Under the pieces are notes generated by a model. The model searched no databases. It worked only from the letters and a program-made list of their open reading frames with translations, and was not told the DNA's origin. DNA of 28,695 nucleotides from IMG/VR virus record IMGVR_UViG_3300037041_000747, positions 1 to 28,695 of that record, one strand, 5' to 3'. The stretch is from a virus. Below, piece by piece: positions 12,691 to 22,221 of this stretch. Every line of letters begins with the position of its first letter. Position 1 is the first letter of the stretch. The position numbers and the translations under genes are program-made.

Positions 12691-14892
12691 TTAAAGTTCG
12701 CTATTTTCAGCGTATCTTCGGTTTCTTCTTTGAACAGCACTAATTTCTGTTTCAGAAACTGTAGCAATAACTCGCATTTGTCCACCCGGGCCAGTGACAC
12801 TAGTATTTGCTGTAGCAGCTTGAACATTACCAGTGTTAGCATTCCCAAACAAGTTAAGATTCGGTGTAGCACCGGCACCACCAGCACTTGGAATAGCACC
12901 AGCTCCACTTGGAGCACTAAGTGTTGCTGTGCCTTTAAACTGTGTACCAGCTATTTTAGCAACTGTAGCAGCAGACAGTGCAACTTGAGCACCGATACGT
13001 AACGCAGTCTGAACACCAAGGGTAAAGTCTGGAACAGTTGTAATTGCTAAGATACCTTGTAAGCCAGACATAACAGCACCACTAATTTGTAATGCTTTAT
13101 TTATAGCAAACTGTTTCTTAGCATATTCATTCTCAATAGCAATTTGCTTGTTCTTAGCAGTAACATAAGCAGCACTTCCTTCTTCTAAACCTTTCAGCTC
13201 ATCAGTGTTTCTTCGTTCCCTAGCAGCATTACTGATTTCAAAAATAGAATCTGACACCGCTTGAAACGCAGCTAAAGTTTCACCAGCTGTTTTAAAGACT
13301 AAAGCTTGAATTTCTTTCTTACGGTCAAGTTCTTCTTTATCTGTTTTTTCTTTCAACGCTTTTGTATCTGCATCCAGTTTATCCTTGTCAGCTTTATTCT
13401 TTAAAACAAGGTCAGCTTGTGTTTTCTGAATATTGGCTACAACACCAGCAGTTTCTTGCTCACGCTGTATTTGGAGAATAGCATACTTTTCTCTGATTTG
13501 CTTCTTTGCTTCTTCACCACCAGTAGTACTAGCAAGTTCATTTGCTAATTGTTCTTCAAGTAGTGCCTTTTTACTTAAACCTTTCTTAAGTTCTAGTTCA
13601 ATCAGTTTATCACTATTGTCTTTAGCAGCAACTATTTCTGTATTTAAGCGCTCTATAGCAAGTTTAGTGGACTCAATAGCAAAATCTCTCTTAGCTTTAG
13701 CATCTGCTGCCTCTTTCTTAGCTTGAGCATCTTGTTTATCAGTGAATCCTTTCTCAAGTGCTAATCGCTTATCAATATTATCAGCAATTAGAATAGTTTT
13801 ACCAGCTTCAGTGATTTCTAATGCTTTAAAATTTAATAGTTGGTATTCTTCAGTGGCTTTAAGTGCGGCAATTTCAGCAGCAAGACGTTCAGTTGAACCT
13901 TCTACTGTTTTAACTACCTTTGCTTTTTCAGATTCTTCAAGTGCTTTAAGACCATCTGCTATCCGAGTTTTATACTTATCATAAGCTGCTTGGCCCTCTG
14001 CTGCTGTTTCTTTAATAGCATTAAGTTCAACAACTTTAGATTCTACTATAGCATCTTTCTCTTGTTTAGTTAACTCAATAGTCCTTTCTTTAGCTTGATT
14101 TGCTAATTTCTCGAAACCAAACTTAGTAGCAACATCGCCAATTGCATTAGCTAATTCTTTATCTTGAGCAATAATAATTAAATTATTGGCAATTATCTTC
14201 TGTTGCTCAACTGCAATTTCTGCGCTTGAAGCACCTTGAGCCTCTAATAGTTTTATATTTCTTGCACTTTCTTCATTAAGAAGAACTAGACTAGCTTTAT
14301 ATTCTTTACTAGCTTCATTCATTTTAGTGAAACTTCCAGCAACATATCCAGAGGCTTCAGTAGTTAAACCTAGCCAGTCAGTTAGTGACCGGAATCCAGC
14401 AATTAAACCATTTACTACATTGCCGATACCATCTAAGACTGGTTGAAGCAAACCAAAAGCATTTAAGACAAGACCTACTGCGGCAACTATTGCAACAATT
14501 GCTGCGCTGATTAAGAAGATTGGATTAGCAAGAAGTGCAGCACCCATTTGGATAAACTGAACCTTCAATGCTTTAATGCCACCAGTAAGCGTTGGGAAAG
14601 CACTACCTAATCCTTGAGCAACGTCTCCCAAGTCGCCAAATAAACCAAGATTCGTACCAATAGAGCGGTCCAAACCATTGAAAGCCTTGTCCAGTCCAGA
14701 AACACCGTTGCTTACTCCTTGTAAATTAGTCTTAGCTTTGTCGGTTCCTTTCTTAAGGCCATTACCAATTTGAGACTCAAGCTGGTCTACTCGCTTCTGA
14801 GCTTCACTTAAAGACTGGTTAGTGTCATTAAGTGCTGCTAAGAGTTGGCGTACTGAAGCATCATTAGTTTCTATATTGATTTGGATTGCCAT
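12691..14892 (-). CDS. tail tape measure protein
   Basis: A 733-residue protein from the ATG at 14890-14892. A TTG two codons earlier opens the frame but is less likely. The N-terminus (IQINIETNDASVRQLL, then a charged coiled coil SLSEAQKRVDQLESQIG) is typical of tape measures. Residues about 110-165 hold a hydrophobic segment (ANPIFLISAAIVAIVAAVGL). About 190-600 are long alanine/lysine/glutamate coiled coils (KKEAADAKAKRDF and similar), and the end is Gly/Ala/Pro-rich (SAPSGAGAIPSAGGAGA). It sets tail length and may help DNA pass the host membrane. At about 730 residues, a tail near 110 nm would be expected by the usual 1.5 angstrom per residue rule. Confidence 0.85.
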   Translation of the reverse strand: MAIQINIETNDASVRQLLAALNDTNQSLSEAQKRVDQLESQIGNGLKKGTDKAKTNLQGVSNGVSGLDKAFNGLDRSIGTNLGLFGDLGDVAQGLGSAFPTLTGGIKALKVQFIQMGAALLANPIFLISAAIVAIVAAVGLVLNAFGLLQPVLDGIGNVVNGLIAGFRSLTDWLGLTTEASGYVAGSFTKMNEASKEYKASLVLLNEESARNIKLLEAQGASSAEIAVEQQKIIANNLIIIAQDKELANAIGDVATKFGFEKLANQAKERTIELTKQEKDAIVESKVVELNAIKETAAEGQAAYDKYKTRIADGLKALEESEKAKVVKTVEGSTERLAAEIAALKATEEYQLLNFKALEITEAGKTILIADNIDKRLALEKGFTDKQDAQAKKEAADAKAKRDFAIESTKLAIERLNTEIVAAKDNSDKLIELELKKGLSKKALLEEQLANELASTTGGEEAKKQIREKYAILQIQREQETAGVVANIQKTQADLVLKNKADKDKLDADTKALKEKTDKEELDRKKEIQALVFKTAGETLAAFQAVSDSIFEISNAARERRNTDELKGLEEGSAAYVTAKNKQIAIENEYAKKQFAINKALQISGAVMSGLQGILAITTVPDFTLGVQTALRIGAQVALSAATVAKIAGTQFKGTATLSAPSGAGAIPSAGGAGATPNLNLFGNANTGNVQAATANTSVTGPGGQMRVIATVSETEISAVQRRNRRYAENSEL

Positions 14893-14915
14893 TAGCAAGT
14901 AGTGTTTTTATTTAT

Positions 14916-14926
14916 AGACATTGTCT
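14916..14926 (-). promoter_or_regulatory. mini inverted repeat in tape-measure leader
   Basis: AGACATTGTCT in the leader, 23 bases before the tape-measure ATG. Read leftward it is followed by ATAAATAAAAACACT. Spacing and following A-rich string match the portal and 7146 leaders, although the stem sequence differs. Confidence 0.35.
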
Positions 14927-14961
14927 TTACTGATAAGTTTTGTAAATTGAAAAGACAGAGC

Positions 14962-16227
14962 TTAAAATATTCTCTTATAGTTTAATCTTGCAACCCAAGT
15001 TATAGTGGTAGAAGCTTCACCAGTAACTGTTAATACTACATTTGTTCCAGTTACAGATATATTACTAGTTGCAGTAGAATAATTGGTTTTCTCACTTTTA
15101 TCTGTTGTTCCTAATTGGGCTACAACACCAGCTGTATTTTTAAAGGCAGCAAACAGTGTAGCACCATAACCACCTGTTGTTCCAGTACCAGAACCAGTTA
15201 CAATACCATCCACTGCTACACAAGCTCCAGTAAAACCTAAATCTATTGTATAAATTGTAGTCTGAGTGGTATTAGTAGTAACACCAGCCACTAAATCATA
15301 TACTAGGGGCTCAGTGATATTATGTTTTGTGTGTTGGATGCCATCATAAGTAATCTTTAAGCTTGTAGCTGTTCCACTTATAAGATTTGTATTATTTAGA
15401 TTTACGCAAATACCTCCACCTTGGCCTAATTGGACTTTACTAGTATAACTTGCATCAGAAGAAACCATATCAAACTCAGTATCGTCCATGTCAATAAACT
15501 GCTGATTATAGACACTAACGTTAAACGAACCTGTAGCTGTCATGCCAATTGCTAAGCTTGACAAGTTCAGCTCATTATCACCAGTTAAACCAATAACACC
15601 GCTTTTAAATGACATATTAGTGGCGGCATAGGCAGTCATTCCAGTGCTTGTGTATGACATTTCTGTAGCACTTGTTATTAAAGAAGTATCATTTACTGTT
15701 ATGACCAAACTATCTAAACCTACAGATACAGAATTAAATTTATTACTATTGTCAGTATAGGCCAAACTACTGCTACTAGTATTTGCATATACTGCAGCAT
15801 AATTAACACCACTGTTTGTATAACTCATTCCGATTGCCGACGCCGATGCTGCTGAAAATTCTGCTGATGCAGAACCAGTAAATGATTTAAGAATAACATT
15901 AGCATTATTTAGTTGCAACTCAGCAGAACCAGAGGCACTTGTTATAACATCACCAGCAGTTAAAATAATATTACTACCACTAGTAGTGTTTCCATTAAGT
16001 AGAGTAGCGGCAAGACCAAAGCCACCAGTTCCAGGGGTAGTAGCAATAACATTTATAGCACTACCATCTGAGATATAGAGCTTATTGTCAGGAATGTTAT
16101 AGAACATTTCACCTTCAATAATATCTGTGTTTAAGAAAGTGTTAATATCTAAACTGGCTGGAATAGTTGGCATGGTACCAGTAATTCCAGATCGTTTTAC
16201 TAGTGGTCTTGAGTATTGAGTTGACAT
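14962..16227 (-). CDS. tail fibre-like structural protein
   Basis: A 421-residue, Ser/Thr/Asn/Gly-rich protein with predicted beta structure throughout. The N-terminus RSGITGTMPTIPASLDINTF then EGEMFYNIPDNKLYISDGSA (about residues 13-57) matches the N-terminal anchor motif of many phage fibres, where EGE.FYN..DNKLYI.DG marks the first repeat. The middle (about 90-260) has loosely repeated units containing MSYT or similar. The end (about 290-421) ends in WVARLNYKRIF, a pattern often seen at fibre C-termini. It would be a host-contact fibre or spike near the tail tip. Upstream lies a nested-hairpin terminator; the start has a typical A-rich leader. Confidence 0.6.
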   Translation of the reverse strand: MSTQYSRPLVKRSGITGTMPTIPASLDINTFLNTDIIEGEMFYNIPDNKLYISDGSAINVIATTPGTGGFGLAATLLNGNTTSGSNIILTAGDVITSASGSAELQLNNANVILKSFTGSASAEFSAASASAIGMSYTNSGVNYAAVYANTSSSSLAYTDNSNKFNSVSVGLDSLVITVNDTSLITSATEMSYTSTGMTAYAATNMSFKSGVIGLTGDNELNLSSLAIGMTATGSFNVSVYNQQFIDMDDTEFDMVSSDASYTSKVQLGQGGGICVNLNNTNLISGTATSLKITYDGIQHTKHNITEPLVYDLVAGVTTNTTQTTIYTIDLGFTGACVAVDGIVTGSGTGTTGGYGATLFAAFKNTAGVVAQLGTTDKSEKTNYSTATSNISVTGTNVVLTVTGEASTTITWVARLNYKRIF

Positions 16228-16247
16228 ATTTTTGTTTTTATTTTAAG

Positions 16248-16328
16248 AAAAGGACATTAACTTCATTGAGCCCTATTATATCTAAATTAGCTTTAGTAAT
16301 AGTGGTCAACCTAAAGAATGTCCTTTTT
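16248..16328 (-). terminator. nested-hairpin terminator
   Basis: Outer arms AAAAGGACATT (16248-16258) and AATGTCCTTTT (16317-16327) enclose inner arms CTATTA (about 16272-16277) and TAATAG (about 16297-16302). Its architecture mirrors the 26673-26765 element. It ends transcripts of the 16345-19047 gene. Confidence 0.6.
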
Positions 16329-16344
16329 ATGGTTTTCTTCTTTG

Positions 16345-19047
16345 TTAGAATTTTTTAGGGTCAATCCAAGTTGGACCTGGCACACCACCAAATGGTAAAA
16401 CTGTATCTTCTCCTGGGTCAATCCAGACTGGATCACTACCAGCACTGAATGGTCGAACAATGTCTTTGCCTGGCTCAATGTAGAAACCATTTGCTTGAAT
16501 AACGTTACCATTTAAGTCAATGTATATATTATCACTCAGCCAGATCCCTGAAGCAGTTACGTGGTTTCCATCGCCAATAACCATTCCACGAATACCAGCA
16601 TCTATAACGTTATACTTACCAAGCTGAAGTAGACTTTCATTACTATTGTTAGTGCTTGTCCTTTGGTTATGCTCAACTCCCGTACTTTGTCGGACAATTT
16701 GAGAACTATGTCGAACATTGGTTGGTTTAATTGGTGTAAATGTCACTGGCAGTACACTTTCAGGCAGTACTGTACTTGGATTGTTAGTAGTTAAGAGTCT
16801 TAAAGCTTCGTCAACCGACATTAGTTCTACTTTGGTAAGTTTACCGCGGCCAGCATCATAGTCAATTACTTTATTAATATTCCACCAACTATTGTCGATT
16901 CTTATCTTGTCATTTAGTTTAAGCTGAGCGACGTCTAAAGGAGTTAATGCAAAATATGCAGTAAACAGTTTTCCAGTGTCTAGCTGGGCAAGTGTGCGAC
17001 GCCAGTAATTGTTATAGAGGTTGTTTTCAGTAGTAATATTTGGATCATAGAAGTAATAATCACAAATACCAAAGTTAATATCGAAAGTAGGGTTGACAGC
17101 TTTGTCAAAGTGGCTAACTGCTGGATAATAGCTAGCACCAGTTACTGAACCAACATAATTAGTAACAGTTATTGGTTGACAAGTTGCAGTACCACCATCT
17201 ATAAGTATTCTTGGCTTAGTCTTCGGTGCAGCAAGTGGAATAAGTGGACAATAAGAGTCCCATTGAGTGTTCATGCCAGGAGTTGGTCCAAATAAGATCT
17301 CCTTTCGGTCTACACCTTTAACATACTCATTGCCAAAAATTATTTCTTGTTGACCCCAAGTTTCACCAATCTCTTCTTGGTAAATCTTATTCCATCTGTC
17401 GTCTTCAGCAGCATAACTTAGGACAATCCTTTTGGTGTTAAGCTCAGGCATGAATTGTAGTACTTGTTCTCTGTCTCTTGCTAATTTATAAGTCCAGTCT
17501 TTAGTAGCACCGGAGTCATAGAACTCATCTCGGTGACGATATATGAGCTTAGTGTCATCATTTGGGTCTACTTCAACAAACAAGTTATACATTGTCATAA
17601 TTGACTTGATAAACTCAGACTGTTTAATCTTTAGTAAGCTATAGTCATTAAGTCTAACCATTGTACCGTATACTGCTGACTCAGCATTAAGTTGTATAGT
17701 CAGTGTTAAACTTCTAATTCTTATTATTAGTTCAACGTCTGGCGGTGTAGCTGATGCAGGAATTTCTTTAAAAGTTACTCCTCCACTAGGTGGTGGTGAC
17801 AGATAGCCTCCACTTGGATTAACTGACGTATTTTGACAGTTTATATTAAAGAAATACCTATCCCCTATTGTTGCATTAGTAGCAGTTATAACAGTTCTTG
17901 CTATAGTATTTGTATTCACTATAGTTTCTCCAGGCGCGAATACTCCACTAATACTTACAGGAGTTGAAGTAAGTTGAGCTGAAGTAACCATTTGATTTAC
18001 TTGAGCATCTAAATTAAAAGTATTTAGTGTAATAATTTGCTCAGCTGGGTATACTGTCTCAACATTAAGAACACCATTGTTTTTAACTATTAAATCGTAG
18101 TCTATCTCAAATATAAAGTCTTGAGCATTAGGTGAAGACAAATAATACCGATTAGTATAACTACTAGTAGTAGGGTTATAAGCATTATCTGGGTCTAAGA
18201 TTTCTGTGTCGATAATTAATCCAGTTACAAAATTAAGAACGTTTAGTACTTTAATTGAAGAACCTGGAACAGTTATTTGAGCAGTTGCGCCTGAATAGTC
18301 ATTTGCTATTGCCGACTCAGCAATTATTTTACTTGCTTCAGTTACTGCTTCACTAACTCTCTTCTCGTCACCGTTAAATGGAATCAATAAATCACTGAAG
18401 CGGACATTATCATCTGCTTTAGTAGCCCAAGTCCATTGGTAACCAGCAGCAGCATGGATTCGGTTCCAATAATCTTCAGCCCAAAGTGCAGGTTTAAGGT
18501 CATTAAGTGTAAAATCTGGTGAATCTGACCAAGGAACAATGTACTTGTAACCTTGACCAGCAGTGTGCCCAAAGGAGCCAACAATATTTTCAGCAGTTAA
18601 CGAGTGGTCCCACTTCGAGAAATCAAGGTCAGTTAGTTCAACACCATTAATCTTAGAGAAGAAATCACCAACAGTGTCTTTAATAACTACATTATAAGTA
18701 ACTTGGTCGTCTCCGTAGTCTGTAGCATTCTCCTTTTGAACACTAAGCAGTTGAAGATAAGTATTTTGTAGCAACTGGATACCGTCTTGGATAAGAATAC
18801 ACTTCTGGACCTTATTAACATCGAAACTACCAGCTAGGACATTAACATCGTAGTAATGTCCAAGTAACCGGTTGTTATTTTTAGTTCCAGGCAGTACAAT
18901 GGTCTTGGAAAAAGAGCCAGTACGCTTCTGGATATCTCGAATATCCGATATTGCTAAGTTAAGTGGTACAATAGTATCGCTGTCAACGTCTAAAGTACCA
19001 ACTACACTAGTATTATCAACAAGTTGTAACTGCGTCCGTAAATTCAT
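16345..19047 (-). CDS. tail hub / tail-associated protein
   Basis: At 900 residues this is the largest protein in the window. The N-terminus (LNLAISDIRDIQKRTGSFSK then TIVLPGTKNNNRLL, about residues 29-63) is a signature of a Bacteroidota siphophage tail-tip family where K..S.SKTI.LPGT..NN is conserved. The body is strand-rich with several aromatic clusters and FVEVDPNDDTKLIYRHRDEF (about 490-510), resembling hub-type domains. The C-terminus (about 780-900) turns into a beta-helix-like NNSNESLLQLGKYNVIDAG and ends with two imperfect repeats around WIDPGEDTVLPFGG. It would form the tail tip with the 19054-20829 product. No lysozyme or peptidase motif was seen. Terminator at 16248-16328. Confidence 0.6.
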   Translation of the reverse strand: MNLRTQLQLVDNTSVVGTLDVDSDTIVPLNLAISDIRDIQKRTGSFSKTIVLPGTKNNNRLLGHYYDVNVLAGSFDVNKVQKCILIQDGIQLLQNTYLQLLSVQKENATDYGDDQVTYNVVIKDTVGDFFSKINGVELTDLDFSKWDHSLTAENIVGSFGHTAGQGYKYIVPWSDSPDFTLNDLKPALWAEDYWNRIHAAAGYQWTWATKADDNVRFSDLLIPFNGDEKRVSEAVTEASKIIAESAIANDYSGATAQITVPGSSIKVLNVLNFVTGLIIDTEILDPDNAYNPTTSSYTNRYYLSSPNAQDFIFEIDYDLIVKNNGVLNVETVYPAEQIITLNTFNLDAQVNQMVTSAQLTSTPVSISGVFAPGETIVNTNTIARTVITATNATIGDRYFFNINCQNTSVNPSGGYLSPPPSGGVTFKEIPASATPPDVELIIRIRSLTLTIQLNAESAVYGTMVRLNDYSLLKIKQSEFIKSIMTMYNLFVEVDPNDDTKLIYRHRDEFYDSGATKDWTYKLARDREQVLQFMPELNTKRIVLSYAAEDDRWNKIYQEEIGETWGQQEIIFGNEYVKGVDRKEILFGPTPGMNTQWDSYCPLIPLAAPKTKPRILIDGGTATCQPITVTNYVGSVTGASYYPAVSHFDKAVNPTFDINFGICDYYFYDPNITTENNLYNNYWRRTLAQLDTGKLFTAYFALTPLDVAQLKLNDKIRIDNSWWNINKVIDYDAGRGKLTKVELMSVDEALRLLTTNNPSTVLPESVLPVTFTPIKPTNVRHSSQIVRQSTGVEHNQRTSTNNSNESLLQLGKYNVIDAGIRGMVIGDGNHVTASGIWLSDNIYIDLNGNVIQANGFYIEPGKDIVRPFSAGSDPVWIDPGEDTVLPFGGVPGPTWIDPKKF

Positions 19048-19053
19048 ATTAGA

Positions 19054-20829
19054 TTAGATATTAATATTTTGCTGTAGTGCGGTTTTAATCTGCACAGTTT
19101 TTCTCACTAGGGTTTTATTGGCTGTTCTTTCAGTCCTCCAGCTACCATCAACGATTTGACAGCGTTGCCAGTCACCATTAGCAGTGAATCTAACCAAGAT
19201 TTCTGGACTAGACATTAGCTGGTCAAAGTAAACTGACATTTCGTCGGTCATCCAGTCACCATTTAGTGTCCAGATTTCTTCTAGTAGAACTCCCCAAGTA
19301 GTATTCCCTGCACTATATGTATCATAGGTCCACACTGAACTTGCGACTGCTCCATATTCTTTGTTATAGCTTTCCTTAGTGGTAGTATTAGCCTTTTCTT
19401 GGTTTAAAGTGAAAGCAAAACTACCCCAGCTACCCATTCTATCTAAGAAAAGTAGTTGAGTTTCATTTTTAGCACATCGGTCATCTATAGCAATTCGGTA
19501 TGTTTGGCTAGTTTTATTTGTAGCATAAAGTGGAATATCAGTAGTAGTGAAAGCAGAGATATAAGGCTGGTCAGTGCCATCAGTCCAAGTTACTGGATAA
19601 GAACCTGCTGGTGGATTTATACCATTGCCCGGAACTGAACTAATTAAATATTGGTTACCACCACCTAAAGCACTAGTTACTTCCCACCAAGAGTTTGCAG
19701 AAGACCACCAAACGTAGAACGATGCTGCGCCAATGATAAAAGTATAATAAGCTCGACCATTATAAGTACCAGCTTTTGCAATAGTAGTTGGTAAACTAGA
19801 ACCAGGAGTAGAAGAAATACTAAAATTTAAGAAGTCGTCGTTTGCAGCATTAACTGACCATAAGTCATAGTAAGTAACACCGGCACGAACTAGTGAACCA
19901 GTTCCAGCAATTAAGACGGCGCTAGCAGTAACTCCTGGAGAAACATTAACACCCTTTAAGTAAGTTGCAGTACCAGAAGTATTAAGTTCCCAAATATCTC
20001 CTAAATTATTTTGGAATATTACAGCTTTTGCTTGGTTAGTTTTATTGTCGCCAAAGTTCCACCACATATTCTGCCAAGGCTGAATAGAAATGCCGCTAGT
20101 TGGTGCACCAGTTTGAATATGTCTAGTTCCAGTACCGATATTAAAGTCGGCAGTCATTCCCCAACTAGGCCATTCTGTAGGAGCAATTGCAGCATTATAA
20201 ATTACTCTAGCAGATAAAGCTGTTAAACCTTCTGCTCTAGTTTTTCGGTTATCAGCATAGGTAACATAAGCACCAGTAATGCCAGCAGTGACCCCACACT
20301 GCGTGAAGCGGTTAAGGACAATAGAATTCACAGCACCGATACGAACTGTTGAGACACCTTCAATAGCGTCACGGCAGTCGCCATAATCAGTGGGAAGTGT
20401 TATTCTTATTTGGTCACCAGTAAGAAATATTGAGCCGGTAATTGCTACTGTAGCATATTGGTCTTCTGGTGGTACTAATGGTGCTGGATAAGTTCTTAGT
20501 GCTGACTGACTAGTAATGTAGTCTTCTCCAAACGCAATGTCAAATGCTTTAGTCGAACCACTATCTGCTGAATACCAGCTCGTAGAGGTTAAGTTAAGCG
20601 TGCTAGTTAAGTAGCTTTGAAGTATTTTAGCAACGTCTATATAGCCATAACCGTCTGGTGCTGCGGCGACTTTAAACTCCGCAATTAAGTTTGTTGTGCT
20701 AGGCTCAAAGAGCTGGAAAAGATAGCGGAATCCTGGAAGTGCTTTGTTTGTTGAGTCAACTACATAAGTCACAGCATTATAGCCAGGTTGTACTATGCCA
20801 GTTGGTTTTGCTATAAAGGAAATAGCCAT
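19054..20829 (-). CDS. tail-tip protein, possibly distal tail protein
   Basis: A 591-residue strand-rich protein. The N-terminus (ISFIAKPTGIVQPGYNAVTYVVD then FRYLFQLFEPSTTNLIAEFK, about residues 3-52, and DVAKILQSYL) fits a family of minor tail proteins in Bacteroidota siphophages. The C-terminal part (about 455-590) has LLFLDRMGSWGSFAFTLN, then WTLNGDWMTDEMSVYFDQL and LVRFTANGDWQRCQIVDGSW, repeating aromatic strands like a distal tail domain. It ends 7 bases before the hub gene start, so the two are cotranscribed and probably partners. Two inverted-repeat motifs lie in its leader. Exact role (Dit versus baseplate fibre) is not settled. Confidence 0.55.
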   Translation of the reverse strand: MAISFIAKPTGIVQPGYNAVTYVVDSTNKALPGFRYLFQLFEPSTTNLIAEFKVAAAPDGYGYIDVAKILQSYLTSTLNLTSTSWYSADSGSTKAFDIAFGEDYITSQSALRTYPAPLVPPEDQYATVAITGSIFLTGDQIRITLPTDYGDCRDAIEGVSTVRIGAVNSIVLNRFTQCGVTAGITGAYVTYADNRKTRAEGLTALSARVIYNAAIAPTEWPSWGMTADFNIGTGTRHIQTGAPTSGISIQPWQNMWWNFGDNKTNQAKAVIFQNNLGDIWELNTSGTATYLKGVNVSPGVTASAVLIAGTGSLVRAGVTYYDLWSVNAANDDFLNFSISSTPGSSLPTTIAKAGTYNGRAYYTFIIGAASFYVWWSSANSWWEVTSALGGGNQYLISSVPGNGINPPAGSYPVTWTDGTDQPYISAFTTTDIPLYATNKTSQTYRIAIDDRCAKNETQLLFLDRMGSWGSFAFTLNQEKANTTTKESYNKEYGAVASSVWTYDTYSAGNTTWGVLLEEIWTLNGDWMTDEMSVYFDQLMSSPEILVRFTANGDWQRCQIVDGSWRTERTANKTLVRKTVQIKTALQQNINI

Positions 20830-21033
20830 ATTTTAGTGTTTATATTTTTTTGATTAACGTCGTTCAACGAAGTTGTAGCAGTTTGTTAGAAAAAGTGTAA
20901 AACATCTAGATGTATCTACTTAACTACTTCTATCTTTATATTCTTTATCTTTAATCTTCTTAACATTGATTAATGTTGTGTTCTACCTGCACTTTGGATT
21001 TAGTAACTACTAGCATTAAGATAGTTTAGTGGT
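20830..21033. other. 204-base gap between terminase and tail genes
   Basis: No gene was seen. It holds an A-rich leader for the tail gene, tandem dyads AACGTCGTT and CAACGAAGTTG (20856-20875), the perfect palindrome ACATCTAGATGT (20902-20913) and the dyad AACATT-GATT-AATGTT (20962-20977). It is the likely place for a terminator of the terminase operon and a promoter for the tail-tip operon. Confidence 0.5.
20862..20874. promoter_or_regulatory. GTTnAAC-type inverted-repeat motif
   Basis: GTTCAACGAAGTT, identical over 13 bases to the start of the 9236-9252 motif. It lies 32 bases upstream of the 19054-20829 gene start. Confidence 0.45.
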
Positions 21034-22221
21034 TTATAAGCTAAATGTGAAAGCAGACATTGAATCTACATTACCTTCTGAGACAATGTGTTTTCTTAGA
21101 TACACTAATCCATATCTTATAGCATCCATAGCGTCATCGTTTGCTTTAACCACAGTGTCAGTTAAAATACCATTTATCTTTTGCCACTTATAGCCACGAT
21201 TCTCATTAATTATATTGTTACTAGTGGGTGAAATTGTAATTTGAAATGTTTTCACTGTGTTAATACCATCTATAACTGCTTTATCAGCATTCATTATAGC
21301 AAAACCAGCTTTACGGATATCAGCAGTGATTTCTGGTCTAGCAGTTTCTGAGATTATTGGTATTGACCGAGAGACACCGAGTTCTATCATTCTATCCACT
21401 ATTTGTGTGGAAGTTAGTTCTCGAGCATAGATTACTTCTTCAAGATAAACTTCTCTAGACTTCCTCTTATACCAGATTTTTATTAGTGCCATTGGGTGAT
21501 TAAATCCAAAGTCTAGTCCATAAATGTAACCATCCCAGTCTTCTTCTTTAAACTCTCCAGTCTTCCACTCAACAAATACATTTTCTCGAGAATGTGCTCG
21601 AACACCAAGTGCAAATATTTGGTAATAAGATGGGTCAGATAAGCTATAGCTCATAATCTTATCAACAATTTGTGGTTCTAAGAATGGATTATCTAAGAAT
21701 GTTGAGTGTATAGTTACTTTCTTTTCAAGCTGACTAGCACTAACTTCATAGAGAAAACTAGCGTTCATGCTGGGGTTGTAATCGTAGAATACTTTCTCTA
21801 CTGTACGCAAGTCAAGTTGCTCAAATGAGTCATAACCAAGCTCATTAGCTTCATTAACCCAACAGACATCTCTCTTTCGACCACGTAATTTTTGTTCTTG
21901 GTCAGCACTAAAGAACTCAATGATTGTACCATTAGGAAAAGTATAGCATCTATCTGAGACATTCCAACAACTACGGTCCCAAAGTTCTAAAGCATTCATA
22001 ACTTCAATGAAGTCTCGTTGTACTGAAGCACTTAAGGCTGGTCCAGTTGCTCTAACAATAGAGATTACTCGATTCGAATTTTGGATTGCCCAGAGGATTA
22101 AGACTTGACATAGTGAATAAGTCTTTGAGCTCCTTGAGCCACCAACGTTCTCAATATATCTTGTTTCACTGAGTAGAGCATTCCAGTTCCGTTCGAAAAC
22201 ATTAGTTACTTGAATCTCCAT
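21034..22221 (-). CDS. terL: terminase large subunit
   Basis: A 395-residue ATPase-nuclease that packages phage DNA into the prohead through the portal. Walker A is GGSRSSKT at residues 27-34. Walker B with the catalytic acid is CWVNE (Glu124), followed by a coupling motif YDYNPS at 146-151. The nuclease domain has YGLDFGF (Asp237), SETARPE (Glu292) and NDDAMDAIRYGL (Asp362/363/366) as metal ligands. The length is typical of the Terminase_3 type. Its start overlaps the end of the small subunit gene by 20 bases, so translation is coupled. A 204-base gap follows. Confidence is high from complete motifs. Confidence 0.95.
   Translation of the reverse strand: MEIQVTNVFERNWNALLSETRYIENVGGSRSSKTYSLCQVLILWAIQNSNRVISIVRATGPALSASVQRDFIEVMNALELWDRSCWNVSDRCYTFPNGTIIEFFSADQEQKLRGRKRDVCWVNEANELGYDSFEQLDLRTVEKVFYDYNPSMNASFLYEVSASQLEKKVTIHSTFLDNPFLEPQIVDKIMSYSLSDPSYYQIFALGVRAHSRENVFVEWKTGEFKEEDWDGYIYGLDFGFNHPMALIKIWYKRKSREVYLEEVIYARELTSTQIVDRMIELGVSRSIPIISETARPEITADIRKAGFAIMNADKAVIDGINTVKTFQITISPTSNNIINENRGYKWQKINGILTDTVVKANDDAMDAIRYGLVYLRKHIVSEGNVDSMSAFTFSL

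Noticed and set aside
12646-13002. Plus-strand frame opposite the end of the tape-measure gene
   Set aside because: Low-complexity Ser/Thr/Cys translation of the antisense strand of a clear coding region.
14890-14898. TTG start two codons before the tape-measure ATG
   Set aside because: The ATG at 14890-14892 is the usual start type here and gives the expected N-terminus.
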